Source of the DNA: Ceratopteris richardii
Taxonomy: Eukaryota; Streptophyta; Polypodiopsida; Polypodiales; Pteridaceae
Reading direction: 5' to 3'
DNA length: 64,000 nucleotides
Assembly: GCA_020310875.1 (NCBI GenBank)
Contig: CM035417.1
Coordinates: 88,654,940 to 88,718,939, forward strand
The notes under the pieces: generated by a model
Told to the model about the DNA's origin: nothing
The model's input: only the letters and a program-made list of their open reading frames with translations
Databases searched by the model: none
Program-made: the position numbers and the translations under genes
Shown here: positions 10,518-22,622 of the stretch, in pieces
Layout of the letters: each line of letters opens with the position of its first letter
Position numbering within the stretch: position 1 is the stretch's first letter

Positions 10518-11198
10518 TTTTAGAAGTAATCTGTCTTCTACTTCATAGGTCTTGAAATTTGAAGGTACATCAAATTGTTGATCTTCTTTCTGTATTTTTT
10601 AAATTTTTTTAACTTCTTGTTCTTTTTCCATTTCTTTGTGTTTACTTTTTTTATATGTTCCTAAGATTTTGTCTTTTATTGCATCTGTGGCTTCCATTTC
10701 TTCCAGAAATTCTGTTTTCTTAGTTTTTGAAATTATCCCTTGCTTCAATTCTTCCTCTGTTTTTGACACTTTTATCATTTGTATTCCTATATGAAAAATA
10801 TCATATCCTTCTTCATTTTGAAATTTCACTCCCACATATTCATCATTGGCCAAATCCATTGTGGTCAAAATCTGATTCCAACCATAAGGCTCAAACTCTT
10901 CATCTTTAATTTCTGTGGTATGTAACTTCCATCTTGTGATTTCCTCTCTTCTAGAAAATCTTCTTTCTTTAACATCTTTTTTTTATATGCCGTGTCATTC
11001 TGGTCTTCATTCCCAGATTCTTCACTTAATTCTTGATTTTGATGTACTTTGAACCATTCCTGAGGGGACATATCACAATATTGACCATTTCTTAAATTTA
11101 CTCTAGTTATCCTTCCTTTGCTTTGAAGATATAGGCAATCATTACCCCAATCTTGCACAATTTGCATTTGTCTCATAAATGGTCTTCCTAGGATGATT
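10518..11198 (-). pseudogene. Gypsy-1(-) PR-RT linker
   Basis: Two broken open stretches (10865-11176 and 10599-10868) of charged, low-complexity protein between protease and RT. The first begins MRQMQIVQDWG, the end of the protease domain. No catalytic motif is visible. Confidence 0.6.
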
Positions 11199-11597
11199 TC
11201 ATATGAAGTGGATTGTGGGAATTCGACTATGGCAAAAGTATGCTCTATCTCTATCCTTTTCCCATATTCCTAGGGGTTTTTCTATGTATCCGTCTGCAAG
11301 TTGTAATCTCATTTTAGTGTGTATTAACTCATTTTTTCCCCATTTCTCCCAGGTTTGTTTAGTCATGATAGCCACTCCTGATCCACTGTCTAATATGGCC
11401 TTGGCATGATTCTCACCAAATTGTATTCTCAAAGTTGAGTTTCCTTCTTCTCCTTCACAGTATCCTCCTATTTTATCAATAGGTATGTACAACAACTCTT
11501 CCAATTCTTGTTGTTGTGGATCTAGGTTCTTTGACTTTGTTTCCCAATTTTTCATATTGTGTTGTAAGTGAGGATTTTGTTTTACTATCTCCTCCAT
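11199..11597 (-). pseudogene. Gypsy-1(-) retropepsin-type protease
   Basis: The active-site motif is AILDSGSGVAIMTK (Asp-Ser-Gly), followed by MRLQLADGY. The closing block continues after a frameshift near 11190-11200 as ILGRPF then MRQMQIV. The enzyme cleaves the gag-pol polyprotein. This is the standard position, between gag and RT, in contrast to the retropepsin-like domain found after integrase in the plus copy. Confidence 0.85.
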
Positions 11598-11606
11598 TGT
11601 GGTGTG

Positions 11607-12868
11607 TTATAATATTGTACAGTGTTTGTCTAGATTAATTTGGAAGGTTAATTGTGAATTATCTTCCTGATCAAGATGTTTCCTGGTTTCTGATGCATTT
11701 TTCCCTTCAATTGTTGCTTGATGATTGTCTATTTCCCCAATCTGAATTTGTGCTTCTTGTATGATTTGTTTACATCTTTGCATTCTTTCATCCTCTAAAT
11801 CTGGCATAGGATATGCCATTACATGATCTATAGGGTTTGGTCCATCTTGAATTCTTCCATTGTACGCTTTTATCAGAGTCTCCAAACTTTGGGAATTTTT
11901 TGCCTCTTCCTGAGTCTGTGTATTTTGTGGTTGGCTATTGTTTGAATGTTGCATAGTTTCTTGTTCCAAATTTTTACCCATTCTCATCTTTCTTTCCCAT
12001 CTTCCTTTTTGTCTATTTTTCTTTTCTTTTGGAAATGGATTTTTCTTATGTTCCTATGTGTGTGTCTCTTTTGTTGTTTCTTGTTGTTTAGCTTGTGCTC
12101 ATGTTATAGCATTTACAGTTGCTTGATCATGGTCACTCAATTCTTCTTGCTCCATTATGTGAACTGGTTTTAATGGTATGTTACTAGATGTGTTCTGTTG
12201 TTTTTTATGGTTTCTTGGACAATCCTTTATTAAGTGTTCCCTGCCACAATCCTTGCAATAGGCTCCTTCTATTCTTAGTGTAGGAGGTTGTGGGCAGTCT
12301 CTAATGAAATGTTCCCCCCGCATCTATAACAAGTTATCTTTTGGCTTCCTTTGTATTGGGGTTTCTTATTGGACATGAAATTATTAGTTATGTACATGAA
12401 TGTTGTTGTGTCCACTTCAATTCTCTCGTTTCCCAAGTCCAAGGCTTGCAGTTTTGGTTCTCTCTGTTCATATCCTTCCCAATCTTCCTGATATCCTTCA
12501 CTCCAATGATAATCCTCTCTGTAAGATGATCTAAGTCTTAAGCTTTCTTCTTCTATTGGTGTGTATTTTACTGGTACTACATTTGTTGGTAATGGTGGTT
12601 GTTGTCGAAGTACAGGTCTTGGTTGCTCCACAAATCTAGATTCTCTTTGTAAGTTGTGTTGGTTCACATATTCTCTTTCTTTAATGGGTTGTTTATTGTA
12701 GAAACATTCTTCTCTAGTCTGGTTTGTCCATTTTCTTTCTAAGGTACAGTATTTGAGTGTTTTCCTATCTTGCAAATGTTGTGGTTTGTGATAAGGACAT
12801 TGTTGAACGAAATGACTCTCTTCACAATTATAGCACTTCTTATTGGTTGTTTTCCTGGTGTTTATCAA
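11607..12868 (-). pseudogene. Gypsy-1(-) gag nucleocapsid region (three zinc knuckles)
   Basis: Contains three Cys-Cys-His-Cys knuckles: CYNCEESHFVQQC (about 12805-12845), CYRCGGEHFIRDC (about 12300-12340) and CKDCGREHLIKDC (about 12220-12260). These bind the RNA genome during particle assembly. A one-base length change in a G run near 12316-12321 breaks the second knuckle's frame. The downstream part (11607-11987) is a Gln/Glu/Asn-rich linker toward the protease. Confidence 0.85.
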
Positions 12869-13582
12869 ATTTGTCTTGGTGTTATCTTCTAGGGCTTTAG
12901 CAATAGCTTGTGCTAAATCTTCTGCTGGTGGAATTTTATCTTCATTTGTTCTTGGTTGCTCAAATGCTAATAATCTTGTCCTCTGTTATCCTCTAAGTGT
13001 ATTGCCTCTAAGTGTATTGCCTCTAAGTGTATTGCTCCTAGATCAGGACATCGCCTATAATACACCAAGGTTCTTAATTGTGCACTTCTTAGTCCTTCTA
13101 TGAACAAAGACACTTGTCTTGCCATTGAAGGCACCTCTTCTCTTGGACATCTAGCAATGTATTGCTTGAATCTCTTAGTAGCTTCTCTGACATTTTCATC
13201 TTTTTGTCGTTTAAAACTATGTATCAACGTAGTTGTACTATGTTTAATTCCAGTTTTGGAGAATTCCCCTATAAAGGCTTCAAGAAAAGATTCAATATCT
13301 AGATAATTGCACTTTGTAATCCTCTACTTCTTCTGCCCTAATTAATTGTCTAAATTCTGCAGCATGGGCATAAGGATCAGAATACCCTTCATATTGATTC
13401 TTCATGCATTTAGCTACTTGATAGGGCCTCAACATTCTTCCCTGGTTTTGCCACTGATGTCTTCTTCCTCTATGTCGATGCATCTGGCTGCTGTCGGATG
13501 TACTTCCAACACCCCCCTCCCTCTCTCGTTTGTTGTCCCCCAAAGATCCTTGTGATAGGGTCTCTGTAATGTAGGTTTGCAA
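12869..13582 (-). pseudogene. Gypsy-1(-) gag capsid region
   Basis: Reads MLRPYQVAKCMKNQYEGYSDPYAHAAEF, here given in parts: RMLRPYQVAK, then YSDPYAHAAEF, then RFKQYIARCPREEVPSMA and SLFIEGL. This is the helical Gypsy capsid (retrotransposon gag) pattern. A related minus-strand gag (TLRPSQVVKTMKKYL) is found at about 59640-60010 in Gypsy-6. Frames change near 13230-13290 and around 12960. Confidence 0.75.
12991..13035 (-). repeat. Three perfect 15-bp in-frame tandem copies in gag
   Basis: The unit CTCTAAGTGTATTGC occurs three times without mismatch. On the minus strand it gives an in-frame repeat of a five-residue unit (AIHLE) between capsid and nucleocapsid. Confidence 0.9.
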
Positions 13583-15338
13583 GAGACTGGGTTAGGGTGC
13601 GCTCAACGATGTGTATACCTTTTGTGAGATCAGCTTCTAATTTTTCCTCGTTGATATTCTAAGGTTCTTCTAGTGGTGGGAGCCGATAGTGTGTAGAATA
13701 CATAAGTTGTTCATAGGCAGACAACTGTAGCATGTGTGTCGGTCGGTTGATGAAGATTTCCAAATGATATTCCCAAAATCTAGTCATAAACATTTCTTCA
13801 AAGGACATCTTATAATAGGCAAGCAAATATTTTATCCGACAGTGCCAAGCATAACACACCTAGATCTATGGCGTCATGCTCATATCATATGCAAGGTCTC
13901 CATTGCCATGATCAAAACCGAGGGTGTTGATGTCTTGTGTCTTGACTGTGCATAAGATTTTAAATAATGTTTACATCATGTCAAAAATATTAAAGCAGCG
14001 AGCGAACTGCAAGGTGCTCCGCGTTGGTCATTTTTGTGGCTACATTGGTCATGCAATGAAGTCGAGGGAGCCAATGGCACATGTCACCATCATGTAGCCT
14101 ACTTTTGGAGGATCGCGCAGTTGTGCGAGATACGAATAGTTTAGCCAATCCTGACACTGCTTATTGTTTTGAACTTTAATAGCAAATGCAGTCTAAGAGT
14201 GAAACCATGGCATGGGACCCCAGCATGGATTGTACTTTAAATGTAGTGGGGCCTTGGTCCATGTATGCATCACTTTTGGATATTATTGCAAAATCTCCAT
14301 GTGCCAATTGGGCTGAAAGATTTTACCTTTCTTCACCTCTAGGGGTAAGTCTTCTAGTTCAAGCTGGGTGGCATGAGTTGGTTTCTTCCAAGTTTCCTTT
14401 TCAATCACCAACTAGTATACTTCCATGTAGAGAAAATACAATTTGTATTGAAGCTCATTGATGGATATGTGTCTTCATGGTGCCAATTGAACAAAATAAG
14501 GCGATTATAGGATGCGTTCTTCTATGAGGGCCATCGCATGGACTTGTGCTTCTATGCCAGCTGAGTGGTTTTGACCAAGCTCTTCAACTGACTTGAGGCA
14601 TGCAAGAGTGGGAAGTTCAAACGTGTCCTGCCCTTCTTTAGTGACTCATCCACATGGGGCCAGTTGTGGTTGATATTCTTCTTCATAATTTGTCTCTACC
14701 AGGATAGAAATTGTTTCTTTGTCCATTGGCATCTCCGGTGGGGAGTCAGGTCTGGGAGGCTCTCACTAAGCTACTACCTGAGCTTGGAGGTCAAGTACAC
14801 GTGCCCGTAATGTGACAAGTTCTTCCATGATTTCTGGCAGTGTGATCTCTTGGATACTTTGTGGTTGGGTAGGTGCCTGTAATCATAGTCTAGTGTTTTC
14901 AGTCTTCAATTGTTGATATTCTTCATTGATCCTATCATAATCTTCTACTAGATAGGCATGATCATCCAAGAGTAACTGCATGTCTCGGAGGGGATTTCTT
15001 CAAATCTACTTGGACTGAGGGGTTCGTTGGGTCTACCCATAGCTGCTTCAAAGTTTTCATGGTTCTGCTCCTGTAATCTTTGATTCTCTTTTTTAGATCC
15101 AACAAGGTGTCTCCTCAAAATTCCCATATTGTGTGTCAACCTGGCATTTCTAAAAATTTGGGAATGTAGAAGGCTTTCTACATCTGTGAGGGCTTCTTTA
15201 ATCATTTGTTGCAAGGGGAAGGGAAATTGGGGTTGGGGTAATGAATGCTATGGTGACAGTAGAAAAATGTGATGTGGTAATATGTTGTGGTGAAACGATG
15301 GATGTGAATGGTGGTGCGGTGGGTGGTGAAATATCCAT
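13583..15338 (-). pseudogene. Gypsy-1(-) gag N-terminal region, decayed
   Basis: A likely start at 15336-15338 opens MDISPPTAPPF. After a one-base change near 15222 the frame continues with ALTDVESLLHSQIFRN and a coiled-coil-like stretch (KKENQRLQEQNHENF). Downstream, broken frames still read as protein (ELVTLRARVLDLQAQVVA, PPEMPMDKETISILVE), then FEEMFMTRFWEYHLEIFI near 13800. Many stops and frame changes make the middle (13860-14900) hard to follow. Assigned to gag by position and continuity. I do not recognise a named domain. Confidence 0.5.
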
Positions 15339-15420
15339 GTCACTAGAAGTGCTATCGAGTGCACTAATGGTGAAAACTATTGTGATTGTGTGTTGAGCCC
15401 ATTAATGTCATATTGGTCAC

Positions 15421-15507
15421 AGTCAACATGGTCAAAGTCAACAAAATCAAATTCAAAATGGTCAAAGTCAATAAAGTCAAGGTCAAAGTCAAGATGGTTA
15501 GGGTCAA
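15421..15507 (-). promoter_or_regulatory. Cluster of nine W-box-like TTGAC[C/T] motifs
   Basis: On the minus strand TTGACC or TTGACT occurs nine times in 87 bp (plus-strand starts 15421, 15430, 15436, 15460, 15466, 15475, 15481, 15487, 15502), 80-170 bases upstream of the Gypsy-1(-) gag start. TTGAC[C/T] is the core bound by plant WRKY factors. The block is also a degenerate tandem repeat, so the motif number may reflect repeat expansion rather than selection. Regulatory role is inferred. Confidence 0.45.
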
Positions 15508-16433
15508 AGCATTCAAAGTTCAGTTGTCAAGGTGCACAGGTGGTGCACAATCACTTGTCAACAAAGGTTATGTTTTGCAGAAAGTTTGATTCAAGTTGTA
15601 GAGTGTCTTTCTGTAATTTCTCTAAGGTGCAAAGAGTTTTTGAAGTGTTTGGAAGGTTCAGGTGAACCCTCTCTTAGCTACACATTGAAAAATTAAAAGG
15701 CAAAAGTGTGAAGTCATGTGAAGAGGAATCATGCACAAAAGTGAAAGTATGGCCCCCAATTAAAATTTGTTTTATTCTAAAGTCATTACATGACAAAACA
15801 GGGATTCATTGGCTGCCTACATTTGAAGACAATCTTGGGACATCAAAGTGAGCATCAAGATATGCTAGCAATTAGGACTGTACGTGAACCAACACTCAAC
15901 TCAAGGTAAGGCATTATTCTTGGTTAGACTAAGCAAGGTGACCATAGTCTACACTAGGAGGGAGAAGAGCAAGAGACAGATAGTGAGTGTGCGACGCAAA
16001 GAAGTGAAGTGCAAGGTGTGCAAGAAGTGTGCCTTAGTGTGCGTGTGTGTGTAGAGGAGTGCTAAGCAAGGCAATCAAAGGCCACAAGGTCCCATTGAAG
16101 CTGTGTGCGTGTCAACAGAAGGTGTCCATCCCTCCCCCTATTGGAAGCTTGAGTGCAAGGTGTGCACAAGTGCAAGCTCTGGAGAAGGTGGAGGTGTGGT
16201 GTAGAGAAGGTCGACTGCAGCAAGAATCTTGGGTATTTTGTAACTTTGGTGATTGTGCACTCTTCGGGATTTCGCACCGAGAGCATTTGGATTGTATTGT
16301 ACATCATCATTGTACATTTCTCCTTATAATCGATTTATAGAAGCTTCTGATGTCTGTATCTTTCTTCTTATCTTTCTTCCTTCTCCTACAAACACTCAAG
16401 CCCCTTTTTAAACAAGAATCCTCCAACAAAATC
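15508..16433 (+). other. Leader/LTR region before Gypsy-2
   Basis: No coding frame is supported. The right end looks like an LTR end (CCAACA at 16423-16428) followed by a primer-binding site, so most of this stretch is probably the Gypsy-2 5' LTR. The start of that LTR could not be fixed because the matching 3' LTR is not in the window. The left part may belong to the Gypsy-1(-) leader. Confidence 0.45.
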
Positions 16434-16451
16434 TGGCACGCCCGGTGGGAC
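16434..16451 (+). promoter_or_regulatory. Gypsy-2 primer-binding-like site
   Basis: TGGCACGCCCGGTGGGAC lies five bases after an LTR-like CA end. The form matches plant Gypsy primer sites (TGGC start, G-rich end). The priming tRNA was not assigned. A gag frame begins about 240 bp downstream. Confidence 0.65.
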
Positions 16452-16694
16452 CAGAAGGAGGCTTGAGCATAGGAGAAGTTGTAATTGCAAAGTGTAGAAG
16501 AGTGCAAGGGTACCGACAGTACTGGTTTAAGAGGTAATCTTTCTTCCATTGGAATTATCTTAACCTAAGAGGAGTATGAATAGCTCATGTCAGCAACTCG
16601 GTCTCAAAGCTTGAGGGTCCCTTGCAAAGTAACAAGAATGAAGATTGTTCAAAGATCAATTAGCCTATTGTCATCGACATCATCAATAAAGGAT

Positions 16695-18249
16695 ATGGCA
16701 GCCCAAGTAGATTTGGAAACTTTACTTTCAAGATTGAATATCAAATTTCCATCCTTCAAAGGATTAGCATAAGAAGACCCAGATGAGCACATTAGGAGAT
16801 TCTTAGCCTTATGTAAGACAAGGGATCTGATGGGAAGAGAATACACATTTTTTATTCTTTTCCTTATGACATTAGAAGGGCTAACAGACAAATGGTTTAG
16901 TCAGTTTTATGACAACCATTTCACCACATGGGACTTGATGAAGGAAGCATTTATGACACAGTTCCAATAAGGGAACACAATTGAAAACATTATTGAAGAA
17001 TTAGAAAATTAAGACTAGTTCCTGGGGAGACTTTCCCAAAATTTGTTACCAGAGTCAAGGCATTAATGGCCAAACTTCCAGACCCTCCCCATGATTTTTT
17101 TATCAAGAAGTGGCTGGCTAAACCACTTCCCATATCAACACAATGTAAAATAAAGGAGTTAGTTTTACAGACAGCAACAATAGAAGAATTTATAAATATA
17201 GCTGCAAGATTGGAGCAAATTAGACAACAGTATGGGGCAAGCTCTTCCAATTTATCATATCCTACAGAACCTGAAGACCCAATAATTTAGCTAAGGAAAG
17301 AGCTTGAGATCTTGAAAAGGAAAAGGCCACACAAAGAGGAGGAGGGCACAGTAACTTAGTTGAGGCGTGAAATTTAAGCATTGAAGCTACAAAGGGAAGA
17401 GGAAGCCCAAGCAAAAGAACTCGCTCAACTTCGACAAGAGTTGTAGGAACTCAAGAGAGGTGGCATCAAAAGTGGACTATGGTGTACCATGTGCAGCAAG
17501 CACGGTCATGTGGTAAGTGAGTGTCCATTGTTAAGTGTAACTTGCCAGCTATGCAAGAAAGCTGGTCATGAGGCCCATGAATGTTAGCAAACAGGGATGC
17601 CTGCACAACCTTATTGGGCACAAGGAGGTGCTCAATTCTCAACCAATGTAATGGCGACGGCCCCCAGCCAAGGTTAGAACTATAACCAACGTCGTAGAGG
17701 TAATTATGGAAATGGGCCTAGAAGGCCAATTATCTGTTTCTGGTGTGGAGAGTGTGGACACTATTAGGGTAAATTTACCCTGCAAAAAAATTCCCTCCCT
17801 TGTAGGAATTGCCCAGATGCTAGAGATCATTATACAAATTGTTGCCCACAAAACAAAGCATCTATATCTGGGCCCCACCTCCAAATGATCTGAGTAGATA
17901 ATCATGGGGTAGCAGAAGAAGTCAATGGTGTACAATCACCATCCACTAGAGTGGTACAATTAGAACAAATCGACTATATGGTCATGTAGACAAGAAACAA
18001 AGGGAACATTCTAGAAGAACGAGGCCAGGGATCAAGTACTTTTGGGAGTCACAAGGACCAAAGGGTATATCAAAGCAAATCATATATATATGAAGATGCA
18101 AAAAAAGAGAAAGGAAGTTCAACAAAATGTGAAGAAGTAAGACAAAAAGAAGATTTTGCAAAGACTATGGATGTCAATGGGAATGCATACAGCCGGGTGT
18201 AAAAGGAATTTTAGAAATCAAACAAAAAAATTGATCTCAAGGTATCTAG
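16695..18249 (+). pseudogene. Gypsy-2 gag
   Basis: Starts MAAQVDLETLLSRLNIKF and continues with the capsid pattern (DEHIRRFLALCKTRDLMG, LTDKWFSQFYDNHF, FVTRVKALMAKLPDPP). A Lys/Glu/Gln-rich coil follows, then zinc knuckles: CTMCSKHGHVVSEC and CQLCKKAGHEAHEC (both perfect CX2CX4HX4C) and two degenerate ones (CFWCGECGH, CRNCPDARDHYTNC). Frame changes near 17000, and many in-frame stops, mostly TAG where Gln is expected (17288, 17357, 17444 regions), disable it. The frame is cut at 18249 by Cop-2 and the element resumes at 25062 with its protease. Confidence 0.82.
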
Positions 18250-19521
18250 TGTTGGAGCAAGTCTATGACAAGCCTAAGTATTGGCTTGAGTCTCACAAAG
18301 TCTTAGAAGAAGCTTCAAAATGAAGACTATTTAGAGTTCACTTGTGAACTACCTCTTGTAACTTTTGAAGAGTTTACTTAATGTAAAAGTGAAAGAATCT
18401 TTAGTGGTTGCGTCCACTTGATCAAGAATGGAAAGAGGATCCACGAATTCGTGATTTGTGGTAGGTAGAGAATCAAATCAATCATTGATTGATTGGAGAG
18501 TGATTGAGGGAAGTTAGCCTCCCAAGCTCAACTATAAATAGATGGCAGTTTTAGTCGTGGTTAGAGAGACCTATGTGAAGACCTCCAAGAGCTGAGCTTT
18601 ATGCCATATCAAGGTGTGATTACAAGGCACACATATGTATCAGTAAGTCATTGTGTTGTACAAGCAATATACTTTCATTTTCATGATTATTTGAGTTCAT
18701 CTTTCCATGTTCTTGTGAAGTGTACTACTCACTACCATTACTCTCAGTTTTTCTCAGTCAGCTTGTAGAGATGTTTTCTCTCAGCTTGGTGCACCAAATT
18801 CAGTGATTTAACTTGATAAAGTTAGCTCTATAAGTCTACTATATGCTCACAAATGTTCATGTCATTTGGATGTTGCAATCTTCAGTTATGTTCAGTTGAA
18901 GTCAACAGTGTCTGTGCATTTTCACTTCTCTGTCAAGTACCCGACTTTTTCACTCATCTTGTCAGAGGTGTTTCTCAGTGGTTACTTATAAATATTCAGT
19001 GATTTAAAGCTTTTTGGATTCAGCTTACTGTCTAGTATAACCATACAAATGTTCATAATCATTGGATTCCTACATTTTGAGTTATGTTCATTTTGCTGCT
19101 CATTGGTCTCAAACTGTAACAGCCCGTGAAAATCGGGATGATGTCATCACTTGTTAAAACTCATTCTCAGTGTGTGGTTTATTATTTTTATGAGATTACT
19201 CTTGAAAGTTAGCTCTTTAAGCTACCGAGACTTCCCCAAGAGGAATTAAGCTTATTGCTTCTGTGCTCAGAGAATTATGTAAAACACTGGACAGGTGTAT
19301 GAACCAAGAATAGCAAGTTTTCACCTCCAAGCTAACTCCAACTTATCTGTTTTGATCTATCTTTTTGAGAGTGATATTCCAAGGTACATAGGGTGTCTAA
19401 TACATCCATTGGCAAGCTAAAAGGGCCCACCATATACTCTTGGAGTTCATTTGGCTGGTGTAGATCAAGGATTTTGCAACACCTCTTCATCTTCAAGCAC
19501 ATACCTATCCTTCTCTTCACA
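18250..19521 (+). repeat. Cop-2 5' LTR with TATA box
   Basis: 1272 bp, TG...CA. A TATA-like CTATAAATAG lies at 18532-18541, and the copy in the 3' LTR is at 24071-24080, marking the probable Pol II promoter. Confidence 0.93.
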
Positions 19522-19522
19522 G

Positions 19523-19534
19523 TGGTATCAGAGC
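19523..19534 (+). promoter_or_regulatory. Cop-2 primer-binding site (initiator Met tRNA type)
   Basis: TGGTATCAGAGC begins two bases after the LTR end at 19521. Confidence 0.93.
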
Positions 19535-19538
19535 AAGG

Positions 19539-20612
19539 TTGGACAACATGGCAGATGGATTTCCTTCATCAATTGACAAATTAGACAGAGGTAACTACTC
19601 AGCTTGGTCATTAAGAATGGAACCCTATCTCCAAGGTAGAAGTTTATATGGTTATGTGGCTGGAGATGAAGTTATGCCAAGTTTCAGGAACAAAAGTCAA
19701 CCAACACAAGAAGAGCAAGAAAGATTGAGCACATGGTGCTCCAAGGATGCACTTGCAAGGTCTTATCTCCTCAACTCTATCTCAGATTTTTTGTTGCCTC
19801 ACATTAGAAGTTGTAAGACATCTCAGGAAGTGTGGGATGCACTTGAAGCTTTCTTTTCTTCAAGTACTAAAGCTAGGAAGCATCAACTATGGTTGGATTT
19901 CACAACTCTCAAGAAGGCTCCCAAACAAAATGTGACTGATTTTGTCACAAAGCTCAAGGACATAGCGGATCAGTTGGGAAGCATTGGAGAGGTAATAGAT
20001 GAAGAGAAAATTGTAAGGCAGGTCATCAATGGCTTGAAGGCAGATGAAAAGTGGGAAGCATTCACCACAGCTATGGATTTGTACATGGACATGCATGTAC
20101 CTGATTGCAACACACTCAGTGGACAACTACTTACTCAAAAGGCAAAGCTTATCAAAAATGGAGAAAGCTCTAAAGGTAATCAATCTTCAGCTTTATACAC
20201 GGATAAAAGCAAGTCTAAAGATAATAAACGAAAGGCAAAGAAAGTGGATGATGAAGCAGGTACATATCAAGCTAACTATGCAGGTAGAGGAAGACATGGC
20301 ATAGGTAGAGGAAGAGGAGGTAGACAAGGCAGGGGGAGATCCCAAGACTCCAACTCATGTTCTATTTGTGGATTAACTAATCATACAACTAAAAATTGCT
20401 TTAGGAATTCCAGGAATCAAAGAGGCAGAGGATACAATAGAGGAAGTTATGGATACTCAAGAGGAAGGTTCAACAACTACCATGGCAACTACAACAACTA
20501 CAATCATTCAAACTATCAAGGAGGCTACAAAGGAAGGAGAGACTACAATAACTACACAGAAGACTCAAACAAAGAGGATTCATTATTGATCATGAACATG
20601 GCTATGCCATAA
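19539..20612 (+). pseudogene. Cop-2 gag (frame intact to a stop before PR)
   Basis: 357 codons: MADGFPSSIDKLDRGNYSAW at the start, the plant Copia gag helical domain (DALARSYLLNSISDFLLPHI, SQEVWDALEAFF, VTDFVTKLKDIADQLG), then Arg/Gly-rich sequence around one perfect zinc knuckle, CSICGLTNHTTKNC, and an Asn/Tyr/Gly-rich tail. It forms the particle shell and binds the RNA. The frame continues directly into protease, but a TAA at 20610-20612 separates them. Whether the intact form was a single gag-pol polyprotein is inferred from the shared frame. Confidence 0.9.
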
Positions 20613-22622
20613 GGTAAATTTGATGAGCATGTTTTCTACATAGATTCAGGTTGTTCAAATCATGTGGCAGGAAATGTGGCACTCCTATCAGATTTAGAAG
20701 ATCCAAGGAATAAGCATGAGGTACAAACAGGAGATGATACAAAACATCCTACGGAGAAAATAGGCAATGTCAAAGCACCTGATGGAAACATCAACCTACT
20801 CAGTAAGGTACTCTATGTCCGTACCATTACAAAGAATTTGATAAGTGTTGGGCAGATAGTAGAGAAAGGGTTGCAAGTCAGGTTCACAAAAGCAGGAGTA
20901 TTTGTTGAAGATCCAAGTCAAGGATTCAGAAGAATTGCAAAAGGTGAAAAGACAGGTAGATTGTTCACATTTGAATTACAGGACACTAGAAACATTGCTC
21001 TCTTTAATTATGGTAGTCAGACACTCACAGAATTGGAAGTATGGCACAAAAGGTTAGCACATATTGGTGAAAGGTCATTAAAGCAAATTTGTAGGGACCA
21101 AAGTGTACTTGGAATCCCTAATTTGTCAAAACAGCATATGATTTATAAGTGTAGTGCATGTCAATTTGGAAAGTCTCACAGGTTACCATTCATGAAGAAA
21201 GGTTATATGCATGGAGATCTCTTGGAGTTGGTTCATATAGATGTATGGGGACCTAGCAAGGAAGCTTCAATATCTGGATCAAGGTACTATGTCTCCTTTA
21301 TTGATGATTGTAGCAGATTGACTATCCTATTCTTTATGAAACACAAAGATGAAGTTTTTTCATGTTTCAAAAGATATTTGGCTCTTGTGGAGAATCAAAC
21401 AGGTAAATCACTAAAAAGGCTAAGGTCAGATGGAGGGGGAGAATACTTCTCCCATGAGTTTGATTCTTTTCTTCAAGAAAGAGGAATCAAAAGAGAGGTA
21501 ACTACAAGGTACACTCCTGAGCAAAATTTAGTGGCAGAAAGGAGGAATAGGACAATTGTTGAAGCTGCAAGGTCTATGTTAAATGAAAAGCATTCACCTA
21601 ATTACTTATGGGCTGAGGTTGTATCTACAGCCACTTACTTGATTAACAGGTTGCCTTCAAAATCCCTTGATGGGATGACTCCATATGAGGCTTGGAATGG
21701 AAGAAGACCAAGCTTAGATCATTGTAAAATTTTTGGATGTATTGCTTTTGCTCATGTTCCTTCACAGGTTAGAGGCAAGATGGATCCAAAGGTAGAAAGG
21801 TGTGTATTTATTGGATATGACAACAATCAAAAGGGCTACAGGTTATACAACCCTACCAACAAAGGATTCTTGGTAAGCAGGGATGTAGTTTTTGATGAAG
21901 AAAATTCATGGTATGAAGATTCATGCAGGAAGGTCAATTTACCATATAATCTTGAAGAAGATTTTCCAAAGCTTGGTAGAGAACAACCAAAGATTGAAGA
22001 ACAAGACACCTCGGAGGATGATGAAGAATCTCATATGGAAAAGATCAAAGCATGGAAGTCTAAAGGTAAAGCAAAATTGCAGGAACTTGGACATGAGGGA
22101 GAATCATCACATCATGGCCTAAGAAGATCTATGAGGGAAAAGAAAAAACCAGAAAGGTATGGGTTTGACACCTCATTAGTAACTAAACATTCTATTTACA
22201 TAGCACATGACATAAACCAAGAGGAGCCATCTTCATTTGAAGAGGCCAAAGAAAAAACAAAATGGAAGCATGCAATGAAGGAAGAGATTGAAGCACTTGA
22301 GGAAAACAACACTTGGGATTTGGTGCCCAAGACTTCATCCATGAAGGTAATAGGCTCAAGATGGGTCTATAAACTCAAGAAGAATTATGATGGTTCAATT
22401 AACAGGTATAAGGCAAGGCTTGTGGCAAAAGGCTTTGCACAAACTCAGGGAATTGATTATGAGGAGACTTTCTCTCCTGTGGCAAAGATGCCTACTATTA
22501 GGGTTTTGCTTAGTATTGCCTCTTCCAAGAATTGGAAGATACTTCAACTAGATGTAAAAGAATGCATTTTTGAATGGTTGGATAACAGAAGAGGTATATA
22601 TGGCACAACCACCTGGTTTTGA
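20613..22622 (+). pseudogene. Cop-2 pol part 1: protease, integrase, RT start
   Basis: Same frame as gag. Protease motif YIDSGCSNHVAGN begins near 20640 (Asp-Ser-Gly). The integrase zinc domain runs from HKRLAHIGERS to CSACQFGK. The catalytic core has Asp in HIDVWGP, Asp in RSDGGGEY and Glu in VAERRNR, with 35 residues between the last two. The RT start reads WKHAMKEEIEALEENNTWDL and ARLVAKGFAQTQGIDY. The frame breaks near 22560 where the expected LDVKSAFLNG motif is shifted by one base; RT continues in another frame. Confidence 0.92.

Larger units (their letters stand above)
7361..15338 (-). mobile_element. Gypsy-1(-): near-complete inverted Ty3/Gypsy coding region
   Basis: Reading right to left: gag with a coiled-coil start, three zinc knuckles, protease, RT, RNase H and integrase, the Ty3/Gypsy domain order. 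It ends at 7361-7378 in the same integrase-tail sequence as the plus-strand copy near 3400, so the two copies meet tail to tail across about 4 kb. No LTR or primer-binding site could be identified at either end. Many frameshifts and stops make it non-functional. Confidence 0.85.
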
